Origin: a virus
Virus record (IMG/VR): IMGVR_UViG_3300025645_000190
Location: 1 to 37,273 of that record
DNA length: 37,273 nucleotides
Direction: 5' to 3' (one strand)
Positions within the stretch are counted from its first letter, which is position 1; each line of letters starts with the position of its first letter. Below are positions 8,734-17,682 of this stretch, one piece after another. Below the pieces are notes generated by a model that had not been told where the DNA came from, did no database searches, and saw only the letters and a list, made by a program, of their open reading frames with translations. The position numbers were made by a program, and so were the translations under genes.

Positions 8734-9264
8734 TTAATCCAAGTATTTTGTAAATTTGTTTATTATCTTATCGCTTCTTCCACCATCCATAAATTCTTCT
8801 GGGTAGTTTCTTCTAAGCCAGTGTTCAAATTCTTCAAGCTTTATTATATCACTAGGTCCAAATGTTTTTTCTATTTCCCTAAGATAATCTCTATATTGTA
8901 AAAAGTATTTTCTATGTTTTTGATCTACTTTTACATCTGATACAAATAACCAGTTTGTTTTATTTAATATATCATCTCTTTCGTGTAAAATAGAAGCTAT
9001 TCTATTTTCTCTTGTTTCTTTATCAAATTTAGTTATCTCAACTGTATAATCCGCTTCTGATTTTTGCTTATATAATGTAACTCCCATAGGACCTTCTACT
9101 TTTTCTAATAAAGTATATCCTTTTATTATAGTAGGAGTGCTTATAATAAGTTCATCTTTTCCTTTTAACTTATGATCACTTACCCAATTTTCTGCAGATT
9201 CTAAATCTTTAAAAAACCCTTTTAGTATTGATTTGTCTTTTCTTGTTATTATTACAGTTATCAT
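8734..9264 (-). CDS. Tail fibre assembly chaperone-like protein
   Basis: 176 aa. The C-terminal half contains RIASILHERDDILNKTNWLF, then KYFLQYRDYLREI. This is the familiar pattern of fibre assembly chaperones: a helix with R..R..LL..TDW, then a basic YR..LR..  helix. The N-terminal 80 residues are a small alpha/beta part of unknown family. It overlaps the gene at 9261 by 4 bases (ATGA-type coupling). It probably helps one of the neighbouring fibres to fold or trimerise. Confidence 0.65.
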   Translation of the reverse strand: MITVIITRKDKSILKGFFKDLESAENWVSDHKLKGKDELIISTPTIIKGYTLLEKVEGPMGVTLYKQKSEADYTVEITKFDKETRENRIASILHERDDILNKTNWLFVSDVKVDQKHRKYFLQYRDYLREIEKTFGPSDIIKLEEFEHWLRRNYPEEFMDGGRSDKIINKFTKYLD

Positions 9265-9641
9265 ATTTTACTTATAGTTAAAGTGTTTTTACTACTGTCT
9301 GCACTTATATATCCTTCTCTTGTTGTTTTGCAATATAATTCTATTTTATCTCCGTATTTTAAAGGTAAAAAAGAAGTGATATTTCCCGGATACTCACTAA
9401 AATCTATAGATCCAGTTTTTATTTCTCTACTTTGTTCTATATTACCATTTACTATAATCTGTATTTCCACTCCATCACTTGTTTTTTCAGGTTTCATCCA
9501 TACTGAACACGATGCATTTATTATATGAGATCCAGTGTAATCTACTGTATATGTTCCGTTTTTATTATATAGTATACAATTACCTTCTTCGTATATTAAT
9601 TTATTATTTGATGAATATCCTCCTAAAGTCTTAAGTATCAT
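9261..9641 (-). CDS. Hypothetical beta-rich protein, 126 aa
   Basis: Predicted all-beta: YTVDYTGSHIINASCSVWMK, VEIQIIVNGNIEQSREI, and a C-terminal NTLTISKI strand. The layout recalls small jelly-roll domains of phage tail proteins such as those with an INASCSVWMKP-type strand, but I cannot name a family. It is coupled to the chaperone-like gene downstream, so it may be the substrate or a fibre tip. Confidence 0.72.
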   Translation of the reverse strand: MILKTLGGYSSNNKLIYEEGNCILYNKNGTYTVDYTGSHIINASCSVWMKPEKTSDGVEIQIIVNGNIEQSREIKTGSIDFSEYPGNITSFLPLKYGDKIELYCKTTREGYISADSSKNTLTISKI

Positions 9642-9665
9642 AATTTTTATAAATATCCTTTTAAA

Positions 9666-10811
9666 TTATGTTAATATAAAATATAAGTCGCTATTAGCGT
9701 CTACAGGGTTAGGAAAGCTAAACATTCTACCTGTTATTACGTTTGAGTTGTTATAAGCTGCTGTAATACTAATTAAGTTATCAGAAGGACCTCCATTTTC
9801 AAGCTCGAAATAGTATACCTTTAAAGGGTCTAACTCAATACTATTAAAAACGAAAGTTTCATCAAACGCTGTTGTCTGTAAAGTTGAAGAGTCTTTAGTA
9901 GCAATTCCTATTTGTGTTGCTAAAGATACACCATTTTGACTATCTAATGATACTGCTTCATAAAGTGACAAAGTTAATGTACTTGTAGGTATTCCTGATT
10001 TAGCTAGTTTTAAAGTTATATTATTTAGTATAGAAATTTCTGGTACTTCAAAAGTTTGAGCTACATAATTAGATTGTCCTTGTATTAAAGTAGCTGTACT
10101 ATTATGGATTAGCTGTGATAAAGATACATTAGGAATAGTTGAATTGTCAATAGTAACTGATGATCCATCTGTAGTTGCTGTTAGTGTTACACCTGAAACT
10201 GCTGATGCATTTTGATAGTCTATAGAAAAAGAGACTACTCCATCTGGTTCTGATCCTGTTACTACATAATTAGCTGACCAGTTTGTACCAGATCCTGCTG
10301 GAGTTGCAGACTGTCCTGCTATAGTTGCTGATATGTTTATTAAAGGTTCACTTCCTTGAAAACTGACTGTTATAGTATCTCCTGTCACGGCTATACTAGG
10401 GTCAACATTGGTAGAAGAAATAGAAGCAAAGGTTATAGTAGGAGCTATAACTACAGGTACTATAGTAATATCAAAATGACTAACGTCTAATTCATCTCTA
10501 CAATATAATACTTCTCCATTATCTAAATCTCTAATCATTACTGTTTGAACTTGCCAAACATCTCTAGCTGTGCTTGAAGGATTAAAACTAGCTATTGGAA
10601 ATGCTCCATCTCTAGGATCAAACTCTAAGTGATTTATTTGTTCACCTTCAGTTTTGTATGTTACAAGTACTTGTGTCCATCTACTTAATTGATGAAAGTA
10701 TGAATCTTTATTTGATATAACATCAGCCCATAATAAATCTCTATCTAAAGTGATAAAATTATCTTGACCTTTAGTTATATTTATAGGCTTGTTTAATATT
10801 CCTGTTAACAT
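9666..10811 (-). CDS. Adhesin-like protein: head domain plus Ig-like repeat
   Basis: 381 aa. Residues 1-115 (MLTGILNKPINITKGQ; NKDSYFHQLSRWTQVLVTYK; RDVWQVQTVMIRDLDNGEVLY; RDELD) match the start of the two genes on its right. Residues about 122-222 form an Ig-like unit (GDTITVSFQGSEPL, GTNWSANYVVTGSEPDGVVSF, TDGSSVTIDNS). Residues about 235-381 form another beta domain (LIQGQSNYVAQTFEV). I infer a virion-anchored adhesin in which the shared head attaches to the particle. Confidence 0.8.
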   Translation of the reverse strand: MLTGILNKPINITKGQDNFITLDRDLLWADVISNKDSYFHQLSRWTQVLVTYKTEGEQINHLEFDPRDGAFPIASFNPSSTARDVWQVQTVMIRDLDNGEVLYCRDELDVSHFDITIVPVVIAPTITFASISSTNVDPSIAVTGDTITVSFQGSEPLINISATIAGQSATPAGSGTNWSANYVVTGSEPDGVVSFSIDYQNASAVSGVTLTATTDGSSVTIDNSTIPNVSLSQLIHNSTATLIQGQSNYVAQTFEVPEISILNNITLKLAKSGIPTSTLTLSLYEAVSLDSQNGVSLATQIGIATKDSSTLQTTAFDETFVFNSIELDPLKVYYFELENGGPSDNLISITAAYNNSNVITGRMFSFPNPVDANSDLYFILT

Positions 10812-10826
10812 TATATATCCTTTTTA

Positions 10827-11183
10827 TTACGTTAAATCTAAATCAAAATATGCTGTATCCAGCTCGTCTCTATCATAAAAAATTGATCCACCATCTTTGT
10901 CTACTATTGTAACAGCTTGTGCTTGCCATATATTCCTAGCTTCTGAAGATACTGTAAAGTTAGCTTTTGGTTGTGCATTTGATGCAAAAAATTCCAATTG
11001 TTCTGACTGACCCCCTTGGTCTGTCTCGTACGTTACTATAATCTTATCCCATACATTAGTATTATGAAAGTAAGAATCTTTATTAGTAATTATATCTGCT
11101 TCTAAGACAGATAGGTTTAGCTCAAATTCATTTGCTACGCCTTTTATTACTGCTGGGAATGTTATAAATATGCCTGTTAACAT
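10827..11183 (-). CDS. Stand-alone head domain of the Ig-adhesin family
   Basis: 118 aa, essentially just the shared N-terminal domain of its two neighbours: NKDSYFHNTNVWDKIIVTYE, then EARNIWQAQAVTIVDKDGG and RDELDTAYFDL. It ends where the others continue into Ig-like repeats. It could be a minimal subunit of a mixed oligomer or the remnant of a longer paralogue; the clean ends and good ribosome site (AAGGAA) favour a functional gene. Confidence 0.8.
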   Translation of the reverse strand: MLTGIFITFPAVIKGVANEFELNLSVLEADIITNKDSYFHNTNVWDKIIVTYETDQGGQSEQLEFFASNAQPKANFTVSSEARNIWQAQAVTIVDKDGGSIFYDRDELDTAYFDLDLT

Positions 11184-11201
11184 TATTTTCCTTATAGGTT
11201 A

Positions 11202-13532
11202 TTAAATTTTTTCTATCTTATCATTACTCATATATGAAAAACCTGAAAAACTAATACTAGGAGTTTCTTTAACTCCTATTGTTATAGATCCTGTTGTATT
11301 TAATAAAGAATCTGAACCTACTGCAGAAAAATAAGTATTAAATACTAGCTGATTAAATGTAATTCCTCCTGTTCCAGATATAGGATCATTTCCTGTTCCG
11401 AAATTACCATTAATTCCTATCCAGTTTTTATTCACGTTAGCAAGATTATTATGTTCAAAAAGTAAGCTAATTACATCTCCAGCTTGTAATGGTGTTGCAA
11501 CTCCTGTATTGGACCGAATTTTTTCAACAACTGATAAATTTTCTGCATATCCATGATAGGATCCATCAGATAATAAACTAACAGACCGATCAAAACCTGA
11601 AAAAGGGTTTATAATATTAGGATCTCCTTCTGAAGAACTTGAGAAGACATTGAGAGGATCTGTGGAATTTAAATCTCGTAAGTAAGAAACACTTAATACT
11701 TCTTCACCCATTCCATTAGCTCCTGTTATAGATTCTATAGTAAATTCTATAAACCATTTTTCTGTACTACTATTTGCATCTACTAATCTTTTCACACCTA
11801 AATAAGACCTTTCTCTATCTGATCCAAAAACTTGAGAATTAAGACCGACATTAGAAATTACGGTTGAAGGGGATTTTTTATTTGTACTGAAAAAAACATT
11901 TAACTCATCTGTTAAAGAAACAATAGATGCATCTGTAGTACCACCTAGAGATATAGTAGGAGAAACTCCACTTTCTTCAATCACTCGTATGTCCAAAGGT
12001 ATTGGTCCTAAAGGAAAACTAGCAGCTTGAGTCGGATTTATAGTTGCACTTGCTGACCAGTGTCTACCTGCTCCAAACTCTCCTCCAATATCAACAGCCT
12101 GAAAAAAATTAAAACTAAAAAGTTTTATCTGAGCAAAATCTACTGGTTTAGTTGTAGTAAAATCTACTGTTATTGTATCAAGTGCTTTAACTATTTCTGA
12201 ATCATTGTTGTCTGAATATATTGTTGCATTTAATAATGCAGGAGCTAAATTTGGTTCTGAGTAAGTAACACTAGTTCCATCAGTAGTAGAGCTAACTTGT
12301 ACTCCAGAATTTAATGAACTATCTTGAAAATTTATAACAAAAGGTACAGATCCTACAGTATCTCCTAAAGATGTAGTATAAGAAAGTTCCCAATTGTTTC
12401 CACTGATATTACTAACGGTTGCTACATTTCCTAATATAGAACCTGTTACATTTTGTATTGTCTCGCTAGAAGTAAAAGATACTGTTATTATATCTCCTGC
12501 TTGAGCTGATGCTGGATCAAAATTATCACTTGCAATAGATACAGGAGATAATGTAGGTAAAATAGTATCTATCAATACTTGACTTCCGTCAGTAACACTT
12601 GTCACTTGTGTTTGAGATATACCAAATTGATCTTCATAGTTTATTGTAAAAGTAGCTGTGTTTTGTGCTTCTGTTGCTGTTAATGTATAAGATGCTGTCC
12701 AATTGTTTAAACTAACATTATTCACTGTAGCTGTTTTACCTATTATAGTAGATGTTACATTTTGTATTGTATCACTTGCTGTGAAAGATACTGTTATTGT
12801 ATCTCCTTCTACTGCTATAGTGCTATCTATGTTATTACTTGCAATTGATACTGGAGATAGAGATCCTTGGTTGTATTCTATGTTTGTAGAAGAACCATCT
12901 GTAGTGTTTGTTACTGTTACACCTTGTTGTCCTAGGATATCCTGAAAGTCTATTGTAAAGCTTACGTTTCCTGCTGGTTCTATTCCTGTTAACATATAGT
13001 CTGCTTGCCAACTAGTACCTGATCCAGTTACAACTGCTGTTTGTCCTGCTATAGTTGCTGATACATTTTGTAATGATTCTAAAGAAGTAAATAATAAAGT
13101 TATTACTTCGCTGTTATTCACGTTTGCTATAACAGGAGATATGTTTACTAAATTTAGAGTAGGAACTCCTTCTAATGGAGGAGGTAATGCTGTAAAGTCA
13201 AGACTAGCAAAATCTAAGTCTTCTCTTTCTAATCTTAAATAACCTCTATCGAAGTCTTGTATGAATAATGCTTGTATTTCCCAATCGCTTCTTGCTACGT
13301 CTGTTATTTCAAATAATCCTGTAGTCTGTGATTCTGCTATTTCAAACTCAACATTCTCTATTTGGTTTGATCCAACAGCTTTATAGACTATAAATACCGT
13401 TTGCCAATTTGATTGATCATTAAAGTAAGGATTTACACTTACTTTTGGATGTAATAACAACTCAGATACAGATACTGCGTATACGTTTTCAAAGTTCTTA
13501 TAAACATTTGTTGGTTTTGTTATTATAGCCAT
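11202..13532 (-). CDS. Large Ig-repeat adhesin with C-terminal SPRY-like domain
   Basis: 776 aa. Residues 1-117 are the shared head domain. Residues about 125-430 hold three Ig-like repeats of about 100 aa, each with the pattern SIASxN.D...A.xGDTITVSF, an NNW.xSYT strand and T.VTDGSxV at the end; a fourth, diverged unit runs to about 540. Residues about 545-776 contain KWFIEFTIESI, GDVISLLFEHNN and NWIGINGNFGTGNDPISGTG, which resembles SPRY-type domains found in phage tails. Probably a long surface adhesin that binds a host glycan or protein; target unknown. Confidence 0.82.
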   Translation of the reverse strand: MAIITKPTNVYKNFENVYAVSVSELLLHPKVSVNPYFNDQSNWQTVFIVYKAVGSNQIENVEFEIAESQTTGLFEITDVARSDWEIQALFIQDFDRGYLRLEREDLDFASLDFTALPPPLEGVPTLNLVNISPVIANVNNSEVITLLFTSLESLQNVSATIAGQTAVVTGSGTSWQADYMLTGIEPAGNVSFTIDFQDILGQQGVTVTNTTDGSSTNIEYNQGSLSPVSIASNNIDSTIAVEGDTITVSFTASDTIQNVTSTIIGKTATVNNVSLNNWTASYTLTATEAQNTATFTINYEDQFGISQTQVTSVTDGSQVLIDTILPTLSPVSIASDNFDPASAQAGDIITVSFTSSETIQNVTGSILGNVATVSNISGNNWELSYTTSLGDTVGSVPFVINFQDSSLNSGVQVSSTTDGTSVTYSEPNLAPALLNATIYSDNNDSEIVKALDTITVDFTTTKPVDFAQIKLFSFNFFQAVDIGGEFGAGRHWSASATINPTQAASFPLGPIPLDIRVIEESGVSPTISLGGTTDASIVSLTDELNVFFSTNKKSPSTVISNVGLNSQVFGSDRERSYLGVKRLVDANSSTEKWFIEFTIESITGANGMGEEVLSVSYLRDLNSTDPLNVFSSSSEGDPNIINPFSGFDRSVSLLSDGSYHGYAENLSVVEKIRSNTGVATPLQAGDVISLLFEHNNLANVNKNWIGINGNFGTGNDPISGTGGITFNQLVFNTYFSAVGSDSLLNTTGSITIGVKETPSISFSGFSYMSNDKIEKI

Positions 13533-13542
13533 TTATATCCTA

Positions 13543-16500
13543 TTATTTTGTAAATCTTTTTATATATGTTACTATATTTCCTTCATAGTTGGCTGTTGGT
13601 ACATCTGTTGATGTATACCTAACTTGACCAGTTGAAGAGTCTATAGAAAATACTACTCCTGAAGGATTTCCAATTAAATTGTCTTCTATATTAGATATAG
13701 ACCAAACAAGATTAGGTCTTCCTATAAAAAGTCTTCCCATTGCAATTGATTCAAAAGTTCCTGCAGCTTGATCTCTTCTATAAATAGAATAATCTATTAA
13801 TGCAGACCTAGTTATACTTGAGTCAAATATTATTCCGGGCAAATCTACTTCTACTGGTTCATTTTGTCCTATAGTGTTTTTTAATGAATCTAAAGATGCA
13901 ACTGATGAATCTAAAGATGTAACTGATGAATCTAATTCATCTAAAGCAGATTTAACATCATTTGAAGTTAGTGATGAATTAGAGTTATTATAATCTGTCT
14001 CTGTAGCCGAACTTGTTCTTTTAAATAAAAATCCTGTTAAAGTACTAGCATCTCTATCAAATGAACATCTATCCATAGTGTAAGCTGCATTCTCTATCCT
14101 AAATGTACCATAATTTACATTAGAAGGATCGAATGTAGTAATATTTTCTAAAGTTATTATTTCAAATTGACTTCCAGCAGCTTGACTTGAAAGACAATGT
14201 CCACTCCCATCTCTTGAAAAATCTGATATATTTCTAAGGTATACAGAACCTCCATTATGTTCTATAGATCCCATACCGTGACAATTTACCGCTCTAAATA
14301 TTTGAGATGATTTTACTGTTATAGTAGTTTCTTTTGCATTACATTCTTCTAAAAGAGTTATATTTCCTTGTACTCCTGTAAATCCAGCAGTAGTTGAGGA
14401 AATCTTTCCTCTTACAATACAGCCTTTAAATTTTACAGCTCCTCCTAGAGTTCCAGAAACTATACAATCTTGAGTTAGTATACTATTTTCTACAATACAA
14501 TCTTGTATAATATGTCCAGAACCATTAGTATTATTTGCTGATGTAGTACCTCTTGCAAAAAGTATAGTAGGACTTACAGTACTTTGAGATATCTTAAGAT
14601 TTTTTAATTTATTATCTTGTGATTCTGTAAAATCTACAGTTCCTAATATAGTAGTTTTTCTTTTATCTGATCCTATTATAATAGTATTAAAAACTCCTGT
14701 CAACACTAAGTTTTCAGAGTAAGTTCCGCTTTCTACATTTATACAATACTCGTCTGTAGTAGCTCCTTGAGCTGTATTTACTACGTCTATAGCATGTTGT
14801 ATAGTAAGGAAAGGGTTTATCATATCACCAGTAGTGCTTAAATCGTCTCCAGTTTGACTACTTACATAATAAGTTCTTTCTGCTGGAACATTTAAAGATT
14901 CTATTTTTATATCTAAAGAATCCACTGCTGCTTGTACGTCAGTATCACTTAAAGCTGAAGATGCTGGATCGTAAGAAGTAGCTAAGGCTGTAGATCCTAA
15001 TCCAGCTAATGTATTTAATTCGTCTATTGCAGACTTAACATCTAATGATGCTAATCCTGAATCTGTGTTATCATATGCTATGTCTTGAGATCTTTGACCT
15101 CTTGTTAATCTTAATCCTGTAATAGTGTCAACTAAAGGATCTCTTGAACATGCATTAAGTATGTATCCACAAGCTTGGATATTTATTTCACCGTAATTAT
15201 TTACAGATAAATCATATGTACTAACATCTTCTAAATATAGTAAATTTGTTGCTGAAAAAGGAGCAGTACTATCAATGCATGACGTTCCTGATCTTTGTAT
15301 TGCATGTATATCTTTTAATGCTATTATTCCTGAATTGTGAGTAATATGTCCTATTGAATAACAATCAACTGCTGTTAGTATAGCATTGCTTACTATTATA
15401 GGAGAGTTATCTGCTGTACATTCTATTAAAGTAACTGAAGTTGTTCCTAAGAAGTTAGTCTGTGTTATATCTAAAATTCCTGTAAATGTTGTTTCTCTAA
15501 ATATATTAAAGCTAGTAACACCGTCTCTTATCTCTAAAGCTTTTTGTCCGGCTGAATCGTTTTCAATTAGACAAGATTCAAAATAATGTCTACCTCCTGT
15601 AGTAACAAGACCATTAGAAGGGGTTGTGCGATCTATAATAACAGTAGGAGTTGTGCTAGATTGATTTATTCTAAAGTTTTTAAATTTTATATTTTCTGAA
15701 TTTGTTAAATCTACAGTTCCTTGTATCCAACAATTTTGAGAATCTGTAATACCTTTTCCTATAATCATAGCATTATAGGCTCCGTCAAGAACTAGATTTT
15801 CTGAATATATTCCAAAATCTACGTTTATAACATATGATGATCCACTTGGTTGAAGAAGTACTGCCTCATTTATTGCTTTTTGTATAGTAGCAAATGGTTT
15901 TAGTAAACTACCTTGATTTGCATCATCTCCCGAAGCTTGACACACATAGTAAGATCTTAGAGCTTGTACGTCTTTTTCAACTATATCTAAATTTAGTTGT
16001 TCTATTGCAGCTTGTACATTTGATGATCCTAATTGAGAAATTGTATCGTCGTATACAATATCTATAGCATCTCCAGACACTGCAGAAGATTTAATTTCAT
16101 CTAAAGCTGCTTGAACATTTGTAGATAATAGTCCTGAAGCTGTATTATCATATGATATTAATTCTGACTCATGTTTTACGTCACTTCCATATAAATGATC
16201 ATTAAAATCAGATTCAACACCTTTGGCTCTAGAAGCTAGTTCATCTAAACTAGGTGCTACATGTGTTTGAGGATTTTGCCAATCTGTTTGATCATTTTGT
16301 GTATATGTTACCGCTGAAGCATCTGAAACTATACCTCCTGTAGCATTGTCAACATAATCCTTTACAGCTTTTTGTGAAGGTATTCTAGTGTCAGAGTCTG
16401 CTGATAATAAAACATCTGTATCTACTACATCTGCTTTAAAATTATCTACTTCTATGTTTGAAATATTTGCTGTGTCTGCGTCTACAACAATAGTGTTATC

Positions 16501-16938
16501 CGCAGAATTAATTGTTTTATTTTCTAATGTTTGGGTGTCAGTTGTCCCTACTATTTTTCCTGTAACTCCGTGAGTTTCTTTGTCTGACATATGAAAGATT
16601 AAATCAGAACTACTTGCTGATGAAGCTCCTCCTACATAATCTTTAATAGCTTGTGCTCCAGCTATTTGAGTATTATCTACAGTCTGTGTAAGATCTGTTA
16701 CAAGATCCCCTAAACTGCCAGCATCTATGTTTATTATATTATTTTTAAGTCCATCTATAGTTTTATTTTGTAGTTCTTGATCCTGTTCATTTGTAGTAAC
16801 TGTCTGTTCTACTCCCCCTAGGTTTACCTTCAGTTGTTCATCTTCTGATGCGTTACGCATCTCTCCATCTATGAGGGTAACTTCATCTGAAGCTTTTAAC
16901 CTAATACCTTTTACAAATTTTCTTCTTTTAACAGTCAT
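13543..16938 (-). CDS. Giant tail fibre with two beta-helix domains
   Basis: 1131 aa with AAGGAG before the start. Residues 1-260 contain fibre motifs (QELQNKTIDG at 54, TQTLENKTIN at 135, SQKAVKDYVDN at 188). YDNT-type repeats that end in AxDEL lie at about 263, 297, 622, 656 and 983. Between them are two domains that start SYYVCQASGDD (about 329) and TYYVSSQTGDD (about 689), each followed by PFxTIQxAI and a long right-handed beta-helix pattern typical of phage tailspikes. The C-terminal 75 residues share a module with the genes at 6277 and 16991. Likely the main host-binding fibre; enzymatic activity on polysaccharide is possible but no catalytic residues are evident. Confidence 0.85.
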   Translation of the reverse strand: MTVKRRKFVKGIRLKASDEVTLIDGEMRNASEDEQLKVNLGGVEQTVTTNEQDQELQNKTIDGLKNNIINIDAGSLGDLVTDLTQTVDNTQIAGAQAIKDYVGGASSASSSDLIFHMSDKETHGVTGKIVGTTDTQTLENKTINSADNTIVVDADTANISNIEVDNFKADVVDTDVLLSADSDTRIPSQKAVKDYVDNATGGIVSDASAVTYTQNDQTDWQNPQTHVAPSLDELASRAKGVESDFNDHLYGSDVKHESELISYDNTASGLLSTNVQAALDEIKSSAVSGDAIDIVYDDTISQLGSSNVQAAIEQLNLDIVEKDVQALRSYYVCQASGDDANQGSLLKPFATIQKAINEAVLLQPSGSSYVINVDFGIYSENLVLDGAYNAMIIGKGITDSQNCWIQGTVDLTNSENIKFKNFRINQSSTTPTVIIDRTTPSNGLVTTGGRHYFESCLIENDSAGQKALEIRDGVTSFNIFRETTFTGILDITQTNFLGTTSVTLIECTADNSPIIVSNAILTAVDCYSIGHITHNSGIIALKDIHAIQRSGTSCIDSTAPFSATNLLYLEDVSTYDLSVNNYGEINIQACGYILNACSRDPLVDTITGLRLTRGQRSQDIAYDNTDSGLASLDVKSAIDELNTLAGLGSTALATSYDPASSALSDTDVQAAVDSLDIKIESLNVPAERTYYVSSQTGDDLSTTGDMINPFLTIQHAIDVVNTAQGATTDEYCINVESGTYSENLVLTGVFNTIIIGSDKRKTTILGTVDFTESQDNKLKNLKISQSTVSPTILFARGTTSANNTNGSGHIIQDCIVENSILTQDCIVSGTLGGAVKFKGCIVRGKISSTTAGFTGVQGNITLLEECNAKETTITVKSSQIFRAVNCHGMGSIEHNGGSVYLRNISDFSRDGSGHCLSSQAAGSQFEIITLENITTFDPSNVNYGTFRIENAAYTMDRCSFDRDASTLTGFLFKRTSSATETDYNNSNSSLTSNDVKSALDELDSSVTSLDSSVASLDSLKNTIGQNEPVEVDLPGIIFDSSITRSALIDYSIYRRDQAAGTFESIAMGRLFIGRPNLVWSISNIEDNLIGNPSGVVFSIDSSTGQVRYTSTDVPTANYEGNIVTYIKRFTK

Positions 16939-16990
16939 TATAATTCTCCTTAAATCCCCTTTCGGTTCCTAGCATACGCCAGCTTCTAAG

Positions 16991-17506
16991 TTATAGTAAA
17001 TCTTCATCTATTAGTGCTTTTGCACTGTATTTAATTCTTAAGTCTATTGTGTTAGCTACATTTAGTGATCTAAATCTAAATTTACCTTGTTCTACTGAAA
17101 ACTCTACTTCTGTGTCATTTCCAACAAAGTCACTAGATATAGCAAAACTAGTACCATTATAAGCACCTTCTATAGTAAAAGACTCTACATCTCTTGGAAC
17201 TAGTGGATTTGAATTTGGATCGTATTCTCTAGTAATGATGCCAGATATAGTTACTTTTTGTACAAAAGTAAGATCAAACTGTAAGCCTGTAATAAAGCCT
17301 ACTGTATAGTTGGAAAAAGGATCTCCGTTTTCTGGAGTACCATCTAATTTAGTCTCTCTAGTTGATATATCTCCGGGACCAGAGATTTCTTTAAGGACAT
17401 CGGTTACGGCTTCAGCCCATCCTGTAGCCTCTTCTGCGTAGTTAGAACTACCATTTATAGGGTAGTCAAATTCTTCGTTAACTACTTGTAATTTTTTAGT
17501 TGCCAT
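16991..17506 (-). CDS. Hypothetical virion protein, first gene of the tail operon
   Basis: 171 aa. The N-terminus is helical (SSNYAEEATGWAEAVTDVLK). The C-terminal half (GTSFAISSDFVGNDTEVEFS, EQGKFRFRS) matches the C-terminal module of the fibres at 6277 and 13543. It stands directly after the late promoter at 17522 with GAGGGG as ribosome site, so the leader is only about 10-15 bases. Position next to the capsid would suit a neck, collar or fibre-anchor protein; this is inference. Confidence 0.78.
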   Translation of the reverse strand: MATKKLQVVNEEFDYPINGSSNYAEEATGWAEAVTDVLKEISGPGDISTRETKLDGTPENGDPFSNYTVGFITGLQFDLTFVQKVTISGIITREYDPNSNPLVPRDVESFTIEGAYNGTSFAISSDFVGNDTEVEFSVEQGKFRFRSLNVANTIDLRIKYSAKALIDEDLL

Positions 17507-17521
17507 TATAACCCCTCATAT

Positions 17522-17538
17522 ATATAGTTGTTAAATTT
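17522..17538 (-). promoter_or_regulatory. Late promoter element, copy 1
   Basis: Minus-strand AAATTTAACAACTATAT, identical in all five copies. It lies 15 bases from the ATG of the 171-aa gene and directly follows the capsid terminator, so it restarts transcription for the 17-kb tail block. Confidence 0.7.
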
Positions 17539-17637
17539 TAAGGTTATATATATATATATTTTTGATATTATAGTAATTTTAAGTACTTATTTTATTGGGA
17601 ATGGTGGATCTGGATTATACACTATTGCCTCCTAGAT

Positions 17638-17673
17638 AAAAAAAAACCCGGCATTGCACCGGGTTCTTTTTTT
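17638..17673. terminator. Intrinsic terminator after the capsid gene
   Basis: AACCCGG and CCGGGTT form a 7-bp GC-rich stem around a 7-base loop, flanked by nine A on the left and seven T on the right. It is a textbook terminator for the capsid transcript (minus strand), 18 bases beyond the stop, and could also act on plus-strand transcription. Confidence 0.9.
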
Positions 17674-17682
17674 GATTTGATT

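Noticed and set aside
8535-9264. Complete lysis cassette
   Set aside because: Only a holin-like peptide is visible. The adjacent 176-aa protein looks like a fibre chaperone and no endolysin motif was recognised.
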